Shown piece after piece: positions 8,883 through 16,856 of a stretch of 64,000 bases of DNA (positions are counted from its first letter, which is position 1; each line of letters starts with the position of its first letter). The notes below the pieces were generated by a model. The model saw nothing but the letters and a program-made list of their open reading frames with translations. It searched no databases and was not told the DNA's origin. The stretch is from positions 744,001-808,000 of the forward strand of contig CP060238.1 of the NCBI GenBank assembly GCA_023898765.1, given 5' to 3'. A program made the translations under genes and the position numbers. This stretch comes from Rhodospirillales bacterium. GTDB lineage: Bacteria; Pseudomonadota; Alphaproteobacteria; Micavibrionales; Micavibrionaceae.

Positions 8883-9784
8883 CAGAAATACCCCTCCTGT
8901 TTTTTTTGTTCCATGGAGGCATTGCTGTCCTTGTCGATGACCCGTCCCTGCCGTTCCGAGGTTTTGGTCAGCAGCATTTCCCTGATGATGTCCTGAAGCG
9001 TTTCCGCCTCGCTCTCGATCGCCCCCGTCAGCGGCCAGCATCCCAGCGTGCGGAACCGGACCTTTTTCATGACGGGCTTTTCCCCGTCTTCCAGCGGAAG
9101 GCGCTCGTCATCGGCCATAACCAGCATGCCGTCGCGTTCAACCACCGGGCGTTCGGCTGCAAAATAAAGCGGCACAATCGGAATATTTTCGAGATAGATA
9201 TATTGCCAGATATCAAGCTCCGTCCAGTTGGAGAGCGGAAAAACCCGGATCGACTCCTCTTCATGTTTGCGGCAGTTGTAAAGAGTCCAGAGTTCGGGTC
9301 TCTGGTTTTTGGGGTCCCAGTGATGGGTGCGGGAGCGGAAAGAGAAAATACGCTCCTTGGCGCGGGATTTTTCTTCATCCCGGCGGGCCCCGCCAAAAGC
9401 CGCGTCGAATTTGTAGTGATCCAGCATTTTTTTGAGCGCCTGCGTCTTCATGATATCCGTGTGCAGCGCCGACCCGTGCGTAAAGGGACCGATCCCCTGC
9501 CTGACGCCGTCTTCGTTCACATAGACCAGAAGCTCGCATCCGATCTCTTTGGCCATTTTGTCGCGGAATTCAATCATGTCCCGAAACTTCCATGTCGTAT
9601 CGACATGGGCGAGCGGAAAAGGAAGTTTTGAAGGATAAAACGCCTTGCGCGCCAGATGAAGCATGACGGCGGAATCTTTCCCGATGGAATAGAGCATGAC
9701 GGGGTTTTTACATGCGGCTACGACTTCGCGCATGATATGGATGCTTTCGGCTTCCAGTCTTTGCAAATGTGTCAATGCGCTCAT
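8882..9784 (-). CDS. cysD: sulfate adenylyltransferase subunit 2
   Basis: A 300-residue ATP-PPi synthetase-type enzyme that makes APS from sulfate and ATP together with CysN. The PP-loop is seen as YSIGKDSAVMLHLA near residue 40; HVDTTWKF and the FRSRTHHWDPKNQRPE region are family hallmarks. The ATG at 9784 (MSALTHLQRLEAES) matches the family N-terminus; a TTG four codons upstream is less likely. It begins a run of co-oriented genes (cysD, cysNC, acyltransferase, flippase, sulfotransferase), and a good candidate promoter lies 55-82 bases upstream. Confidence 0.95.
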   Translation of the reverse strand: MSALTHLQRLEAESIHIMREVVAACKNPVMLYSIGKDSAVMLHLARKAFYPSKLPFPLAHVDTTWKFRDMIEFRDKMAKEIGCELLVYVNEDGVRQGIGPFTHGSALHTDIMKTQALKKMLDHYKFDAAFGGARRDEEKSRAKERIFSFRSRTHHWDPKNQRPELWTLYNCRKHEEESIRVFPLSNWTELDIWQYIYLENIPIVPLYFAAERPVVERDGMLVMADDERLPLEDGEKPVMKKVRFRTLGCWPLTGAIESEAETLQDIIREMLLTKTSERQGRVIDKDSNASMEQKKQEGYF

Positions 9785-9838
9785 AGATTCTACCAATCGT
9801 GACAGGTCCTCGGACCCCGTTTTACAGAAAGCGGACGC

Positions 9839-9866
9839 AGTATAGGAAAAACAGATGAAAAAGCAA
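9839..9866 (-). promoter_or_regulatory. candidate sigma70-type promoter of cysD operon
   Basis: Reading the minus strand, TTGCTT (plus-strand 9861-9866) is followed after 16 bases by TATACT (9839-9844). The predicted start of transcription is near 9832, giving a leader of about 48 bases before the cysD ATG. The spacing and the -10 match are good; the -35 is moderate. This would let the sulfation genes be transcribed separately from the exosortase/polymerase genes upstream. Confidence 0.5.
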
Positions 9867-9917
9867 CGTCCTTTTTGCGCCTGTATTTTTGTAACAGGTT
9901 CCTTGCGTGGAAAAGAC

Positions 9918-11144
9918 TTAACACAACTCCAGACAGCCTGTCTCGGACTTCTTGCAAAGAGCGGGCTTTACCGCTTTGACGCAAAAAATGCCGACCATGA
10001 ACCACAGCAGCGCCGACGTTTTCATGGCAAAGAAAGACGTGCCGCTTACCGTCAGAATGCCAATCGCGTAGTAAGCCGCCATGGCCTTGATATATTTGCC
10101 TTGCGGGGTGTCTACGGGTAACAGAACAAAGCCGGTCCATAAAAGGATGACCAGAAGGATGCCGTAATTTTCGATGCAGTAGGCAAACCCCATATCGTGA
10201 AGGGGAGGGGGAACGTCTGCTCCCCAAAAATTTAGAAAGCTCATATCCCATAGGGCTTCTCCGGATCTCAGAAGCCGTCCGGAAAAGTCGTCATGGGGCA
10301 CGTCTGAGGGATTAAAATGGGCATGGACCAGAAGAAGGGCCAGAACAGCGACAGGCAGGGCGGCCAGAACGATGCGGCTTTGCATAAGCGGCACAAAGCG
10401 CACGAAAAACAGGATAAAGAGCAAAATACTCGCAAAGCGGGAGTCGCAGGCGATCAAAAAGAAAACGGAAAGGAGCAGGTACCCCAGTCCTTTCTTTCCG
10501 TCTTCTTTGGAAAAACTGAGCCCCCAGATGCCGAGTATGATGGCGAAATTTCCCATGGAAACAGGCTCCAGGAAAATGGAGGAAATGCGATGGTCGCCGA
10601 GAAAGGGCAGGAGATTCCTGCCGGCTGTCCGGATTCCGCTAATAAAAAGATTGTCTTTCAGGTGTTCGGGCACATGCGTGGCCTGGTCCGCGCGGGAGAC
10701 ATAGAAATCCAGAATATTGACGTATTTAAGGTACAGGCCGGTGGCAAAATATTCCGCAAGAACGCCGGCAAAGGCCAGTAAAGAAACGACCCAGAAGATT
10801 TTATTCAGGCTTCTGGCGTCCGAAACGGCCGCGCCCAGAGAAAAGAAAAACAGGACGATCAGGATGTTTCTGGGACCTTGTAAATCGACACCCCCCCTGA
10901 AGATCCATAGCACACAAAAATAAACGAGGAGGGCGAAGGCGATCAGGATAATGTCCGGTTTCTTTCGGACCAGAAGGATGTAGGAGGCCGCAAGGCCAAG
11001 AAACAGGGTTTCGCACGCCATAATGACGTAATTGGATACGGCAAAAATATTTGTGTGAACGAAACACAAAAAAAACATATAGCTGCTTGCCGCGACCAGA
11101 AGCGCTTCAGGGATAAAGAACATCTGCTTTGGCCGCGCGTCCAT
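9918..11144 (-). CDS. O-antigen ligase/Wzy-like polysaccharide polymerase
   Basis: A 408-residue integral membrane protein with about ten to twelve hydrophobic segments and one larger outer loop around residues 170-230, a layout typical of O-antigen polymerases and ligases (Wzy/WaaL superfamily). Sequence in this family is poorly conserved; the long loop with GIRTAGRNLLPF and the late HDMGFAY segment are consistent with it. It would join lipid-linked repeat units in the periplasm after export by the flippase. Its start lies three bases after the GH5 gene's stop, so it is in the same transcription unit as the exosortase and GH5 genes. Confidence 0.7.
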   Translation of the reverse strand: MDARPKQMFFIPEALLVAASSYMFFLCFVHTNIFAVSNYVIMACETLFLGLAASYILLVRKKPDIILIAFALLVYFCVLWIFRGGVDLQGPRNILIVLFFFSLGAAVSDARSLNKIFWVVSLLAFAGVLAEYFATGLYLKYVNILDFYVSRADQATHVPEHLKDNLFISGIRTAGRNLLPFLGDHRISSIFLEPVSMGNFAIILGIWGLSFSKEDGKKGLGYLLLSVFFLIACDSRFASILLFILFFVRFVPLMQSRIVLAALPVAVLALLLVHAHFNPSDVPHDDFSGRLLRSGEALWDMSFLNFWGADVPPPLHDMGFAYCIENYGILLVILLWTGFVLLPVDTPQGKYIKAMAAYYAIGILTVSGTSFFAMKTSALLWFMVGIFCVKAVKPALCKKSETGCLELC

Positions 11145-11147
11145 TTT

Positions 11148-12176
11148 TTATTCGCCTTGTCTTGCCATGTCGGTTTGCAGAATTGCCAGTTGCGGGAATT
11201 TCCGCGCATCCGGAGGATATATATTAAACATATAATTGCCAAACCATTTTGACGCGGCCCAATAGGTCCAGCCGCCCCAGACATCGTCATTCCGGTCCAT
11301 ATAGGCCAGCATGTTTTCCATCGCGCGCAAACAGACCGGATTATTCGCCGCGCCGAACTCGCTTAAAAAAGCGCGGGTTTTCGTTTGCCTGAGCCAGGCC
11401 GTCACCGCCGCAAGGCGTTTGACGCCGACCGCCTCATCGACGCAGGACTCATGCATGCCGGAAGAATTGGCGTCCAGATACTGGTGAAGATCGAACATGA
11501 AATTGTTCGCGGGGTCTTCCAGCGTTTTCAGGGCTTCGGCGTTGGAGCGGCCCGGCCCCGGCCCTTTGAGCCAGCTATGCGCGCCGGACCAGCGGGTGCC
11601 GGGGACAAGGATAAGGTGGGAGGCTCCTGCCGCACGGATCGCCCGTATGGCGGCTTGCGCGATATCCGCCCATTCTTTCGCCCTGTGTTTGTGCGGCTCG
11701 TTCATCAGGCCGAACGCGACATTCGGGCTGTCTTTATAGTGCCGCGCCAGACGCGACCAGAAATCCGTGTAGGCGGAGACGGGAACCTCCTCGCTGCCAA
11801 TCAGGTTCCCGTTATATTTGCCGTAGTTGTGAACATCGAGAATAACCATGACGTTTTTCCGCGCTGCTGCGGAAACAATGACATCAAGGGCGGCCAGTTC
11901 CTCTTTTTTCAAAGCTCTCCAAAGCGCGGGCTGCATGCGCTCCCACAAAAAAGGGATGCGCAAAACGTTCGCCCCCGTCTGCGCGTACATTTCGACCTCT
12001 TCCGCGCCGGGCCAGAAATAATCCGTTCCCTGTTTTCCGGGCTTTATTTTTGCGCCGAACTCCGCACCGGCGAGGTTAAATCCTTTCATCGCGGCCGCAT
12101 GGACAGGCGCGGGCAGAAAGAGCAGGGTCCATAAAAAGAAAAGGAGGCAGCGGCCCGGTAATTTATTTTTTGGCAT
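11148..12176 (-). CDS. secreted GH5-family glycoside hydrolase
   Basis: A 342-residue protein. MPKNKLPGRCLLFFLWTLLFLPAPVHA forms a clear signal peptide from the ATG at 12176; longer frames reach only non-ATG codons. The rest is a TIM-barrel glycoside hydrolase family 5 (cellulase) domain. It shows LRIPFLWERMQPA, the acid/base glutamate in GLMNEPHKH, and the nucleophile glutamate in RAFLSEFGA. It should cleave a beta-linked glucan or related polymer in the periplasm or outside. Hydrolases encoded inside polysaccharide operons usually trim or process the polymer made by the same operon, which is my inference here. Confidence 0.85.
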   Translation of the reverse strand: MPKNKLPGRCLLFFLWTLLFLPAPVHAAAMKGFNLAGAEFGAKIKPGKQGTDYFWPGAEEVEMYAQTGANVLRIPFLWERMQPALWRALKKEELAALDVIVSAAARKNVMVILDVHNYGKYNGNLIGSEEVPVSAYTDFWSRLARHYKDSPNVAFGLMNEPHKHRAKEWADIAQAAIRAIRAAGASHLILVPGTRWSGAHSWLKGPGPGRSNAEALKTLEDPANNFMFDLHQYLDANSSGMHESCVDEAVGVKRLAAVTAWLRQTKTRAFLSEFGAANNPVCLRAMENMLAYMDRNDDVWGGWTYWAASKWFGNYMFNIYPPDARKFPQLAILQTDMARQGE

Positions 12177-12217
12177 CCTGAGACGATCCTGCTTTGTTGG
12201 ACGGGGGTGGAACAACG

Positions 12218-13771
12218 TTATTCATATGTTGATAAAACGGGAAGGACGTCTTGTAAAAAAGAATCGAGCGTCTTTTCGGCATAAGCCGGGCCTTTTACAT
12301 CGTCTATCGACGTTGTCAGGCGCAGGAGGCTTCCGTCCGTGCGCCCGTATTGGACGGCGTTCCGGAAAAGCCGGACTTTGGCCGCCATATTTGTCGCGGC
12401 ATCGTGGCCGCCCTCCCTGTACCAGTAATAGACTAGCATTTTTGAACCGCCCTTCTGGATGATTTCCTTGCTGACCTGCAGGGAGCCCACGGAATGGATC
12501 CCCCGCGAGACAATTTTCCAGCCGGAACCGGGCAGGCAGATTTGCGGCGAGTGGATGGAATTGTCCTGTGTCTGCTTGTCGTAATAGGCTGTGTAAAACG
12601 TGACGGTTTGTCCCTCGCGTTTGTGCGTGTAATGGCCAAGGAAATAATCGCTCAGCTTCAGCGTCTCGAGTTCCGGAGCGGAAAGGGTGTCCCGCCGTCC
12701 CGTCCATTCTCCAATCGAGAGGGGAAAGCCTGCAAAGCTTTGATGCGGGGGCGTGCCGCCTCGCTCCGCGCGGGCTTGGAGGAAATAGGCCGCGGAGACG
12801 ATTCCAAAGAGGAGGATGAGCAGCGCAAGGATTTTGATGGAGGGGGCGGCGGCGCCGGTCCAGAGCGGTTTTTTCCACGAAAAGTCATCCAGTTGCACGG
12901 CAGGCGCTTCTTTTTGACGGCTCAGAATATCTATCAGTTTTTTCATCAGGAAGAGGGCCGCAAGGCACAGGCCAAAAACGACGAATCCTTCAAAAACGTG
13001 AAGCATGCCCTCGACCGATTCCGGTCCAAGCCAACTGGCTATAACCCCTGTCAACGCGATCCGGAAGGCGTTCATCCCGATGGCGATGGGAATGGTGGAC
13101 AGGAAAAGCGCGCCGCGTTTCCACCATGTGCGGTACACGCAAAACCCGACCAGAAAACCGAAACTGGTCAGGGGGAAGAGATAGCGCAACCCGCTGCAGG
13201 CCGCTGCCACATCGAATTTATGGAAGCCGAAATCAATGAGATTGCCTTCCTGATAGACGGAAATGCCAAGGAGCTGGACGATGCCGACCCCGAGATGGGA
13301 AGAAAGGAGCTGCATGTGGGCGGTGAGCAGGGGAGTCAGGGTCACGGGCAAGGGCACTGAAAACAGCAGGAAGAACAGGGGAAGTGCCAGACGCCTGAGG
13401 GCGGCCGTGCCGAAAAAGGTCCAGACGATGCCTGTGACGGATGCCACCAAAGACATATGAGAGAGCCAGTTATTGGCGATTATCATACCGCCGAGATTGA
13501 TAAAAAGCCCCCCGGCAAGAAGGAAAATGCCCGAAAAGGAAGGGGCCAAAGGAACCGGTTTTTGCTGGAGGAGAAGCACGCCCCAAAGAAGGGAAATAAC
13601 CGGCAACAGGACGCCGTGGCTGTATTCGTCCGTTTGCCACAGGGTCCACAGCCTGGCGAGGCTGTCCGCGTAGAGGAAACCAAGCCATGCCAGGCACAGC
13701 CCGAGCCCTCCCCACAGATGGATTTTAACGCTCTGGTACGGATAACTCTTCAAACGTATAAACCAAGCCAT
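12218..13771 (-). CDS. exosortase A - EpsI fusion protein
   Basis: A 517-residue protein. Residues about 1-290 form an exosortase (EpsH/XrtA-like) with around eight membrane spans and the three conserved catalytic positions: Cys in AACSGLRYLFPL, Arg in MNAFRIAL and His in GMLHVFEGF. Residues about 320-517 are the EpsI domain, with FPLSIGEWTGR, the YFLGHY strand and DNSIHSPQICLPGSGW. Exosortases process PEP-CTERM proteins and accompany exopolysaccharide genes; EpsI is a partner of unknown activity and is often fused like this. It heads the minus-strand series with the GH5 and polymerase genes. No PEP-CTERM substrate protein is seen in this window. Confidence 0.92.
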   Translation of the reverse strand: MAWFIRLKSYPYQSVKIHLWGGLGLCLAWLGFLYADSLARLWTLWQTDEYSHGVLLPVISLLWGVLLLQQKPVPLAPSFSGIFLLAGGLFINLGGMIIANNWLSHMSLVASVTGIVWTFFGTAALRRLALPLFFLLFSVPLPVTLTPLLTAHMQLLSSHLGVGIVQLLGISVYQEGNLIDFGFHKFDVAAACSGLRYLFPLTSFGFLVGFCVYRTWWKRGALFLSTIPIAIGMNAFRIALTGVIASWLGPESVEGMLHVFEGFVVFGLCLAALFLMKKLIDILSRQKEAPAVQLDDFSWKKPLWTGAAAPSIKILALLILLFGIVSAAYFLQARAERGGTPPHQSFAGFPLSIGEWTGRRDTLSAPELETLKLSDYFLGHYTHKREGQTVTFYTAYYDKQTQDNSIHSPQICLPGSGWKIVSRGIHSVGSLQVSKEIIQKGGSKMLVYYWYREGGHDAATNMAAKVRLFRNAVQYGRTDGSLLRLTTSIDDVKGPAYAEKTLDSFLQDVLPVLSTYE

Positions 13772-13904
13772 CGCTTACCGAATGGCCCCCAGTTTTTAAA
13801 CCGCGTTCCTTTTAGCGCATCTTGCCGCCGTGTGGAAGTCCGGTTTTTTCCTGCCAAAAAACGCTTTTACAACCCGAAAAAAAAGTATTTTTTAAAGAAC
13901 CAAT

Positions 13905-13918
13905 TTGATGTATATCAT
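13905..13918 (+). promoter_or_regulatory. FNR/ANR-like box
   Basis: The sequence TTGAT-GTAT-ATCAT matches the FNR/ANR/FixK consensus TTGAT-N4-ATCAA at nine of ten defined positions. It sits in the divergent intergenic region between the exosortase gene (start 13771) and the lysine aminomutase gene (start 13982). No convincing -10 element at class II spacing is apparent on either strand, so the regulated gene is uncertain. Oxygen-dependent control of a radical-SAM enzyme such as KamA would make biological sense. Confidence 0.45.
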
Positions 13919-13924
13919 AAAAGG

Positions 13925-13949
13925 AACCGCCCGATTTTCAGGCGGTTTT
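13925..13949 (+). terminator. hairpin in kamA leader
   Basis: AACCGCC (13925-13931) and GGCGGTT (13941-13947) form a seven-base-pair stem with a nine-base loop followed by TTTT. It lies 32 bases before the KamA start and could be an attenuator, a weak intrinsic terminator, or chance. Confidence 0.35.
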
Positions 13950-13981
13950 GTCTTGGGAAGAAAGGAGCGCAATTACGCAAC

Positions 13982-15388
13982 ATGTACACGAGCAGTGGAA
14001 CCCCCGGTTCCGCAGCCTTCAAACAGCCAGAAACTGTCCAAGAGGAAGCGCAGAATCCCGATGAAGAGCCTCCTGATCGCAAGATCAAAGCCCACAAGTC
14101 AAAAATTTTAAGTTTTAAATCTGAAGAGACTGTAATAAAAGAAAAGCCGTCTTGCCCTCGCGCTTCCAGCGCCAGATTCCCCGTCAGTCAAAACTCCCGA
14201 ACATTCCTGAAGAAATATTATCCGGACGCCACTCTGGCGGACTGGAATGACTGGAAATGGCAGGTCAGGAACCGCATCCGCCGCCTTGATGCGGTCGAGA
14301 AAATGATGGTCCTGACCGAGGATGAGCGTGCGTCAGTGATCAAGCGGACGGGCAATCTTCCCATCGCTATTACGCCGTATTACATGTCCCTGCTTAGCCC
14401 CGATAACCCGGATCAGCCGCTCAGGAGGACCCATCTTCCGGTTGGCGGAGAGTTTCTGAAAACGCCGGGGGAAGACCCGGACCCGCTTGGGGAGGATCAC
14501 GATATGGCGGCGCCGGGTCTCGTGCACCGTTACCCGGACCGGGTATTGTTCCTGACCACGGGCTTTTGCTCGACATACTGCCGTTATTGCACACGCTCAA
14601 GAATGGTCGGCGAAACCAACGGCGAATACAGTTTTTCCACCAGCAACTGGGAAAAGGCCGCGCAGTATATCGAAGCCCACCCGGAAATACGGGATTGCCT
14701 GCTATCCGGGGGCGACCCTTTAAGCATCGGTGACGACAAGCTGGAATGGCTGCTGGCCCGCCTGCGGGCGATCCCGCATCTGGAGTTTATCCGGATCGGC
14801 ACAAAAATACCGGTCGTCATGCCTCAGCGCATTACGAAGAGCTTGTGCAGGATGCTGAAGAAATACCATCCGCTTTGGATGAGCATCCATTTTACCCATC
14901 CGGAAGAGCTGACGCCCGAAAGCATTGAGGCCTGCAACCGGCTGGCCAATGCGGGTATCCCTCTTGGCAGCCAGACGGTTTTGCTGAAGGGAATTAACGA
15001 CGATGCGGCGATTCTGAAGAAACTGTATCACGGTCTTTTGCGCATGCGGGTCAAACCCTATTACCTGTACCAGTGCGACCCTGTGTCCGGTTCGGCGCAT
15101 TTCCGCACGCCGGTCGAAAAGGGGCTGGAGATTATCCGCCAGCTTCGCGGTTACACGACGGGCTATGCGGTGCCGCAGTTCGTCATCGACGCGCCGGGTG
15201 GCGGGGGAAAAGTACCGCTTCTGCCGGATTACATCGCGGGCCGCGATGGGGACGACCTCCTGCTGACCAATTTCGAGGGGGGAACTTACCGTTACCCCGA
15301 TCCGGGCGGGCGCACCGGGCTGGCCCAGCAGGCGCTGCGGGGCCAACAGGCCGATTATGACATGATGTCGGGGCTTTATACGCCTTAA
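13982..15388 (+). CDS. kamA: lysine 2,3-aminomutase (KamA family radical SAM)
   Basis: A 468-residue radical SAM/PLP enzyme. The 4Fe-4S motif CxxxCxxC is C196-C200-C203. The PLP lysine is K410 in DAPGGGGK. Asp366 (QCDPVSG) and Asp403 (VIDAPGGGGK) sit at the positions that in clostridial lysine 2,3-aminomutase hold the substrate side-chain amino group, which favours lysine or a diamino acid over glutamate. The first roughly 75 residues are a Lys/Glu/Pro-rich, low-complexity extension not usual in the family. The ATG at 13982 follows GGAG (13964-13967) at a longish 14 bases. An EpmB role is less likely because no efp or epmA is adjacent. It begins an apparent operon with a SET protein (29-base gap) and an ATP-grasp ligase. 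Confidence 0.88.
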   Translation: MYTSSGTPGSAAFKQPETVQEEAQNPDEEPPDRKIKAHKSKILSFKSEETVIKEKPSCPRASSARFPVSQNSRTFLKKYYPDATLADWNDWKWQVRNRIRRLDAVEKMMVLTEDERASVIKRTGNLPIAITPYYMSLLSPDNPDQPLRRTHLPVGGEFLKTPGEDPDPLGEDHDMAAPGLVHRYPDRVLFLTTGFCSTYCRYCTRSRMVGETNGEYSFSTSNWEKAAQYIEAHPEIRDCLLSGGDPLSIGDDKLEWLLARLRAIPHLEFIRIGTKIPVVMPQRITKSLCRMLKKYHPLWMSIHFTHPEELTPESIEACNRLANAGIPLGSQTVLLKGINDDAAILKKLYHGLLRMRVKPYYLYQCDPVSGSAHFRTPVEKGLEIIRQLRGYTTGYAVPQFVIDAPGGGGKVPLLPDYIAGRDGDDLLLTNFEGGTYRYPDPGGRTGLAQQALRGQQADYDMMSGLYTP

Positions 15389-15417
15389 AAACAACGCATT
15401 ATTGAGGAGCGTAAAAA

Positions 15418-15846
15418 ATGTTAGCAGCAAGAAAAATGCCGGAATTTACTGTCGAGAAAGATAGTATTGCGGTCATCGACATAAAAGGAAAAGGGCGCGG
15501 TGTGATAGCCACCAAATTTATTCAAAAAGAAGAGATTATAGAGATATGTCCTGTGATTATTCTCAATAAGGAAGAATCTTTTTCGGTAGAGAAAAGCCTT
15601 CTTGACCATTATCTTTTTTCCTGGTCCAGGCCCGGCCGATACTGCGCCAGTCTGAAAGACGAAAAAGAGATATGGACGATGCTGTGCGGTTTTGGCGCTT
15701 TGTATAACCACAGCTCAAGTCCAAATGCAGACTTTAATCTGGATTATCCGGCCAGATCTGTTGTTTTCACCGCGTTCTCCAATATTATGCCGGGACAGGA
15801 GATATGCATTAATTACAACCTTCCTTTATGGTTTGAGGAGAAATAA
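15418..15846 (+). CDS. SET-domain protein
   Basis: A 142-residue, single-domain SET protein. The ATG at 15418 has GAGGAG (15404-15409) eight bases upstream. Features of SAM-dependent lysine methyltransferases are all present in order: the N-terminal GKGRGVIATKFI strand, the LYNHSSSPNADF motif (NHSxxPN) near residue 98, and the C-terminal GQEICINYN motif near residue 128. The post-SET part is short. The substrate is unknown; free lysine-like amines or a protein lysine are possible. It lies four bases before the ATP-grasp gene and after kamA, so all three are likely co-transcribed, which suggests it acts in the same pathway. Confidence 0.8.
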   Translation: MLAARKMPEFTVEKDSIAVIDIKGKGRGVIATKFIQKEEIIEICPVIILNKEESFSVEKSLLDHYLFSWSRPGRYCASLKDEKEIWTMLCGFGALYNHSSSPNADFNLDYPARSVVFTAFSNIMPGQEICINYNLPLWFEEK

Positions 15847-15850
15847 GGCC

Positions 15851-16834
15851 ATGCTGATTGGAATGACATACGACTCCAAAGACGAGTATTTGAAACAAGG
15901 GTTTACAGCCCTGCAAGCCGCCGAGTTTGATCGCGAAGAAACGATTGAACTCATCGCAGGAACGCTCAGAAAACTCGGGCACGATGTTGACCGTATCGGG
16001 AGCATAAAATCTCTCACTGAAGCTCTGGCGAGCGGGGAAAGATGGGATCTGGTTTTTAATATCGCGGAAGGCATTAAGGGCATTGCCCGGGAAGCGCAAG
16101 TTCCGGCATTACTGGATGCGTATGACATTCCCTACACATTCTCTGATCCGGCGGTTATGGTGCTCACGCTCGACAAATCCCTGGCCAAGCAGCTTGTAAA
16201 AGATGCGGGCCTGAACACGGCGCCGTTTTCAGTTGTGAAGAGGGCTTCGGATGCCGCAAATCTTGATCTGCCTTTTCCGCTCTTTGTAAAACCGGTTGCC
16301 GAAGGGACGAGCAAAGGCGTTACCGCCGCCTCCCTGGTTGAAAACAAGGATTCTCTGGTCAAAATGTGCGCTTCTATTATTTCACAATTTGATCAGCCGG
16401 CTCTGGTTGAATCGTATCTCCCGGGCCGCGAGTTTACGGTCGGTGTGCTCGGGGAAGGCAAGGACGCAAGGATTATCGGAGTGCTTGAAGTCATGCAGGA
16501 GGATGGCTCTGTGCCATGGTATTCCTACGAAAACCTGTTGGACGACAAGGATCATCTCGTTCTGGCAAAAGAAGGCGATCCTCAGGCGCAGAAAGCGGGA
16601 GAGTTGGCGCTGAAATGCTGGCAGATTCTCGGCGGGCGTGATGCCGGGCGGATCGATACCAGGATCGACGCCGATGGAAACCCGGCTTTTATAGAAGCAA
16701 ATCCCATGGCCGGGATGAGCCTGAAATCGGAAATGACGGCCCTGACATTGCAGTCCGGAATGTCCTATGAAGAGCTTGTTGGAAGTATTGTGGCGTCTGC
16801 TGCCCGCAGGATTGTCCTTAAAAAAGCGGCATAG
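15851..16834 (+). CDS. D-Ala-D-Ala ligase-like ATP-grasp enzyme
   Basis: A 327-residue ATP-grasp ligase. LVFNIAEGIKG and the DKSLAKQLVKDAG segment resemble Ddl enzymes. The ATP-binding lysine is in FPLFVKPVAEGTSKGV, and the metal-binding triad is in RIDTRIDADGNPAFIEANPMAGM. The family joins a carboxylate, via acyl-phosphate, to an amine, usually an amino acid. The residues around the second substrate differ from standard Ddl (for example MAGM in place of PG), and the gene is not with mur genes. With KamA upstream it may couple a beta-amino acid into a dipeptide-like product; that substrate is inference. The stop is 22 bases from the end of the convergent C45 gene. Confidence 0.85.
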   Translation: MLIGMTYDSKDEYLKQGFTALQAAEFDREETIELIAGTLRKLGHDVDRIGSIKSLTEALASGERWDLVFNIAEGIKGIAREAQVPALLDAYDIPYTFSDPAVMVLTLDKSLAKQLVKDAGLNTAPFSVVKRASDAANLDLPFPLFVKPVAEGTSKGVTAASLVENKDSLVKMCASIISQFDQPALVESYLPGREFTVGVLGEGKDARIIGVLEVMQEDGSVPWYSYENLLDDKDHLVLAKEGDPQAQKAGELALKCWQILGGRDAGRIDTRIDADGNPAFIEANPMAGMSLKSEMTALTLQSGMSYEELVGSIVASAARRIVLKKAA

Positions 16835-16856
16835 AGCAGGCGGGCTTTTCCTGCGG

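Noticed and set aside
12494..13360. 288-codon plus-strand frame opposite the exosortase gene
   Set aside because: Exosortase-EpsI fits the other strand fully; this frame has no motif.
13905..13949. Riboswitch or attenuator upstream of kamA
   Set aside because: Only one short hairpin is present and no conserved aptamer core could be recognised; retained only as a weak hairpin.
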